From an uncultured Candidatus Saccharibacteria bacterium (GTDB lineage: Bacteria; Patescibacteriota; Saccharimonadia; Saccharimonadales; Saccharimonadaceae): 6,754 nt of DNA. Position 1 is the first letter of the stretch. The number at the start of each line of letters is the position of its first letter. Positions 4,959 to 6,754 of the stretch are shown one piece after another. Location of the stretch: NCBI GenBank assembly GCA_937876715.1, contig CALEGA010000024.1:1-6754 (forward strand). Direction: 5' to 3'. The notes below the pieces were generated by a model. It made no database searches. It was not told the origin of the DNA and worked only from the letters and a program-made list of their open reading frames with translations. The translations under genes and the position numbers were made by a program.

Positions 4959-5851
4959 GAAGATGCGTATTTAACTGCTTCACTGGCGGCGACGGCGCCG
5001 TCAGCGGTGGCGGTGACGAGCTGATTCAGGGGTTTTTTGCGGGTGTCGCCAGCGCAGAAGATGCCCTGTTCGGAGGTGTGGCAGGTTTCGTCGGACTTGA
5101 TGTAACCGTCGTCGTCGAGGTCAACGAGGTTTTGGAACCTTGCATTGTCGGGTTCGCGACCGATAAGAATGAAGAGAGCGTCGATGTTGATAGAACTGCC
5201 GTTACTGAAGCCGATGGATTGGAGTTTTTGGTCGCCGTGGAGGGTTTTAATAACGGTCTCCGGACGGATTTCGACGTTTCTGAGCTGTTTAATTTTTTCA
5301 ATAAGGTGTTTTTCTGCTCTTGGTTCGGGTTTGCGGAAAATCCAATAGACTTTTTGGCAGATGCCGGCAAGGTAAATAACAGAGTACGCCGCGGTGTTGC
5401 CGCCACCATAAACGGCGACGGGCTTGTTTTTATATAGAGCGCCGTCGCAGGTGGCGCAGTAAGAGACGCCTTTGCCGGTGAAGTCTTCTTCCCCGTCGAG
5501 TCCGAGATGTTTTTCGCGAGAGCCGTTGGCGAGAATGACAGATTTTGCGGTGAAATCACCCTCGTCGGTTTCGACTTTAAAGAGGTTGCCAGATTTGGTG
5601 ATCTGGGTGACTTCGGCGGTCTGGATTTTGCCGCCGAATTTTTCGACTTGCGCTTTTAGCTTTTCGCCAAATTCTTTGCCAGAGATGGAGTCGATTCCGG
5701 GGTAGTTTTCAACCTTGGTAGTGTTTAAGATTTGTCCGCCAGTGGCGGTTTGTTCGAGAATGAGGACGGATTTTTTCGCCCGTGCGGCGTAAATTCCGGC
5801 GGTGAGACCGGCGGTACCGGCGCCGATGATAAGGATGTCGTAGTTATTCAT
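4955..5851 (-). CDS. trxB: Thioredoxin reductase-like FAD/NAD(P)H flavoprotein
   Basis: This enzyme should transfer electrons from NADPH through FAD and a redox disulphide to thioredoxin or a similar carrier in the cytoplasm. Numbered from the ATG at 5851 (298 aa, slightly short of the usual 305-320), the FAD motif GAGTAG is at 10-15. The redox pair CATC is at 132-135, within SYCATCDGA. The NADPH-site glycines GGGNTA are at 149-154, and the second FAD motif GIFCAGD is at 263-269. The NADPH phosphate-binding HRRxxxR is changed to FRKPEPR (172-178); basic residues remain, so NADPH use is likely but not certain. An in-frame TTG five codons upstream (5866) lies against the -10 box and is unlikely to be the start. 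There is no Shine-Dalgarno site. The gene diverges from the SDR gene; no thioredoxin gene is nearby. Confidence 0.92.
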   Translation of the reverse strand: MNNYDILIIGAGTAGLTAGIYAARAKKSVLILEQTATGGQILNTTKVENYPGIDSISGKEFGEKLKAQVEKFGGKIQTAEVTQITKSGNLFKVETDEGDFTAKSVILANGSREKHLGLDGEEDFTGKGVSYCATCDGALYKNKPVAVYGGGNTAAYSVIYLAGICQKVYWIFRKPEPRAEKHLIEKIKQLRNVEIRPETVIKTLHGDQKLQSIGFSNGSSINIDALFILIGREPDNARFQNLVDLDDDGYIKSDETCHTSEQGIFCAGDTRKKPLNQLVTATADGAVAASEAVKYASS

Positions 5852-5857
5852 ATAATT

Positions 5858-5863
5858 ATTATA
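5858..5863 (-). promoter_or_regulatory. -10 box for a probably leaderless trxB transcript
   Basis: TATAAT on the minus strand ends seven bases before the ATG at 5851, so transcription would begin at or within a base or two of the start codon. No Shine-Dalgarno site precedes the ATG, in keeping with a leaderless message. No good -35 box is seen. Confidence 0.5.
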
Positions 5864-5885
5864 CAATTTTATTGAGGAAAAGTGG

Positions 5886-5891
5886 TATAAT
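5886..5891 (+). promoter_or_regulatory. Extended -10 promoter of the SDR gene
   Basis: TGGTATAAT (5883-5891) is an extended -10 element. The ten bases GTGGTATAAT are identical to those at the promoter of the gene at 4304-4858. No clear -35 box is present; transcription should start near 5898, about 25 nt before the ATG. Confidence 0.6.
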
Positions 5892-5910
5892 AATTATTAA
5901 TTAATAAGAG

Positions 5911-5916
5911 AAGGAG
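5911..5916 (+). promoter_or_regulatory. Shine-Dalgarno site of the SDR gene
   Basis: AAGGAG lies six bases before the ATG at 5923 and fixes the start of the SDR protein. Confidence 0.85.
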
Positions 5917-5922
5917 TTTTTT

Positions 5923-6684
5923 ATGTTTGATTTAAAGGGACAAGTAGCGGTCGTGACGGGAGCGTCGAGCGGTCTGGGACGGCAGATGGCGGAGGCGTTT
6001 GCGCGACAGGGCGCGAATCTTGCGATTTTGGCGCGACGCGTCGAGAGGCTTGAAGAATTGAAGGCTCGCTTGGAAAAAGATTATAAGGTGAAAGTTTTGC
6101 CAGTGAAAGTGGATGTGACATCTTCGGAAGAAATTGATGCTGCGGCGAAGAAAGTGAAGAAGGAGTTTAAGAAGGTAGATATTTTGCTTAACTGCGCCGG
6201 CAGCTCGAAAGATAAGGGGGTCTTGGAGATGGCGGACGACGAGTGGGACTTTACGATTGCGGCGGATTTGACGAGCGTGTTTAAGATGACGCGGGCGTTT
6301 GGAAAGTTGATGGCTGAGGTGGGGTATGGGCGGATTATCAACATTGCGAGTATGTATGGGCTGGTCGGAAATACGGAGATTCATACGGTGGCTTATCACG
6401 CCTCAAAGGGAGCAGTGGTGAACTTTACGCGGGCCGTAGCGGCAGAGCTGGCGACAGAGGGGATTACTTGTAATGCGATTTGTCCGGGGTATTTCTATAC
6501 GGAGTTGACGACAGCGGTGCTTGATACGCCGAGGTTCCAGGAGTTCGCTAAGACGCACGTACCAATGGAGCGATATGGTAAGCCGGGCGAGCTAGACGCA
6601 GCAGTGGTGTTCCTGGCTTCGGAGGAAGCATCGTATGTGACTGGTGCTATTCTTCCGGTTGATGGTGGCTATACTGCTATTTAA
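5923..6684 (+). CDS. Classical SDR-family NADP(H) oxidoreductase, gluconate 5-dehydrogenase-like
   Basis: This is a 253-aa Rossmann-fold short-chain dehydrogenase/reductase, normal length for a classical SDR. The cofactor motif TGASSGLG is at 12-19. Arg38-Arg39 after the second strand favour NADP(H) over NAD(H). The V-D-V at 63-65 and NCAG (90-93, usually NNAG) are in place. The catalytic Ser143, Tyr158 and Lys162 (YHASK) are present, followed by CPGYFYTE (187-194) and the C-terminal LPVDGGYTAI. The position usually held by the fourth catalytic residue, Asn, reads Asp115 in ADLTSVF. Overall it resembles gluconate 5-dehydrogenase and related sugar or polyol SDRs, but 3-oxoacyl-ACP reductase-type enzymes look similar, so the substrate is not settled. 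It has its own promoter and diverges from trxB; the only shared theme is NADP(H) redox chemistry. Confidence 0.9.
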   Translation: MFDLKGQVAVVTGASSGLGRQMAEAFARQGANLAILARRVERLEELKARLEKDYKVKVLPVKVDVTSSEEIDAAAKKVKKEFKKVDILLNCAGSSKDKGVLEMADDEWDFTIAADLTSVFKMTRAFGKLMAEVGYGRIINIASMYGLVGNTEIHTVAYHASKGAVVNFTRAVAAELATEGITCNAICPGYFYTELTTAVLDTPRFQEFAKTHVPMERYGKPGELDAAVVFLASEEASYVTGAILPVDGGYTAI

Positions 6685-6731
6685 TTTTATATTTTTTCTC
6701 GGTTTGCTCAAAAATTATAAAATTAAATAGC
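6676..6731 (+). terminator. Long AT-rich hairpin spanning the SDR stop codon, possible terminator
   Basis: GCTATTTAATTTTATA (6676-6691) is the perfect reverse complement of 6716-6731. With one bulged base the stem can continue inward (ATTTTT with AAAAAT), leaving a loop of about 13 nt. The left arm contains the final codon and TAA stop (6682-6684). It is AT-rich with GC only at its base and has no U-tract after it on the plus strand, so it is not a standard terminator. It could protect the 3' end or act for a gene converging from the right. Confidence 0.4.
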
Positions 6732-6754
6732 CAATAAACAATATCATAGAAAGG
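6732..6754 (+). other. Window end: possible ribosome site of the next rightward gene
   Basis: The last bases, ATAGAAAGG, are purine-rich and preceded by TATCAT (6743-6748), so they may be the leader and Shine-Dalgarno site of a gene starting just past the edge. No coding sequence is visible. Confidence 0.25.

Noticed and set aside
5852..5866. TTG start extending trxB by five codons
   Set aside because: It lies against the -10 box, has no ribosome site, and the extra residues precede a normal N-terminal FAD-binding start at the ATG.
1..6754. tRNA, rRNA, CRISPR array or transposase
   Set aside because: No tRNA-like cloverleaf with a T-loop, no rRNA signatures, no evenly spaced direct repeats and no transposase or recombinase motifs were seen on either strand.

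Overview
The window most likely comes from a Candidatus Saccharibacteria (TM7, Patescibacteria/CPR) chromosome. The main evidence is the protein at 196-1431. It has a signal peptide followed by AWG, an N-terminal domain with LNSISNNPDLNELYFVQAR, and KIWDEVVF, LSDNLV and GYDSLNGEIPGCF segments. A DUF11-type domain and an LPSTG/membrane/RKRF tail follow. I recognise this arrangement from saccharibacterial surface proteins, from memory and not from a search. Genes are tightly packed, most have strong Shine-Dalgarno sites, and the standard bacterial code (TGA as stop) fits everything seen.

Layout, left to right. A rightward gene enters from the left and ends at 116; only its Gly/Met/Pro-rich tail is visible. 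It meets the leftward surface-protein gene (1431 to 196) at a shared hairpin terminator (134-158). A hairpin-rich intergenic region (1432-1741) follows. Next is a leftward two-gene operon (4063 to 1742): a five-helix membrane protein with a charged cytoplasmic tail, then a single-pass protein with a large external domain and a long Pro/Thr stalk. This operon has a perfect consensus promoter and a roughly 117-nt structured leader. A leftward soluble gene of unknown function (4858 to 4304) has its own perfect promoter and terminator. A leftward thioredoxin-reductase-like gene (5851 to 4955) then diverges, across 71 bp, from a rightward SDR oxidoreductase gene (5923-6684). The window closes with an AT-rich hairpin and what may be the ribosome site of the next gene.

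Functionally the left two thirds concerns the cell envelope and the right third is redox metabolism. The thioredoxin-reductase-like enzyme would use NADPH to reduce thioredoxin or a similar partner. The SDR is closest in appearance to gluconate 5-dehydrogenase-like NADP(H) enzymes. No thioredoxin, sortase, transposase or recombinase gene lies in the window.

The least explained signals are two sets of repeats that bracket genes. A perfect 15-bp inverted repeat (1733-1747 and 4087-4101) encloses the membrane operon but leaves its promoter outside. A 17-bp direct repeat with one mismatch (4219-4235 and 4931-4947) encloses the unknown gene at 4304-4858. The first geometry would suit an invertible or mobile segment; the second would allow deletion or reflect promoter duplication. 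Both are inferences from geometry alone.
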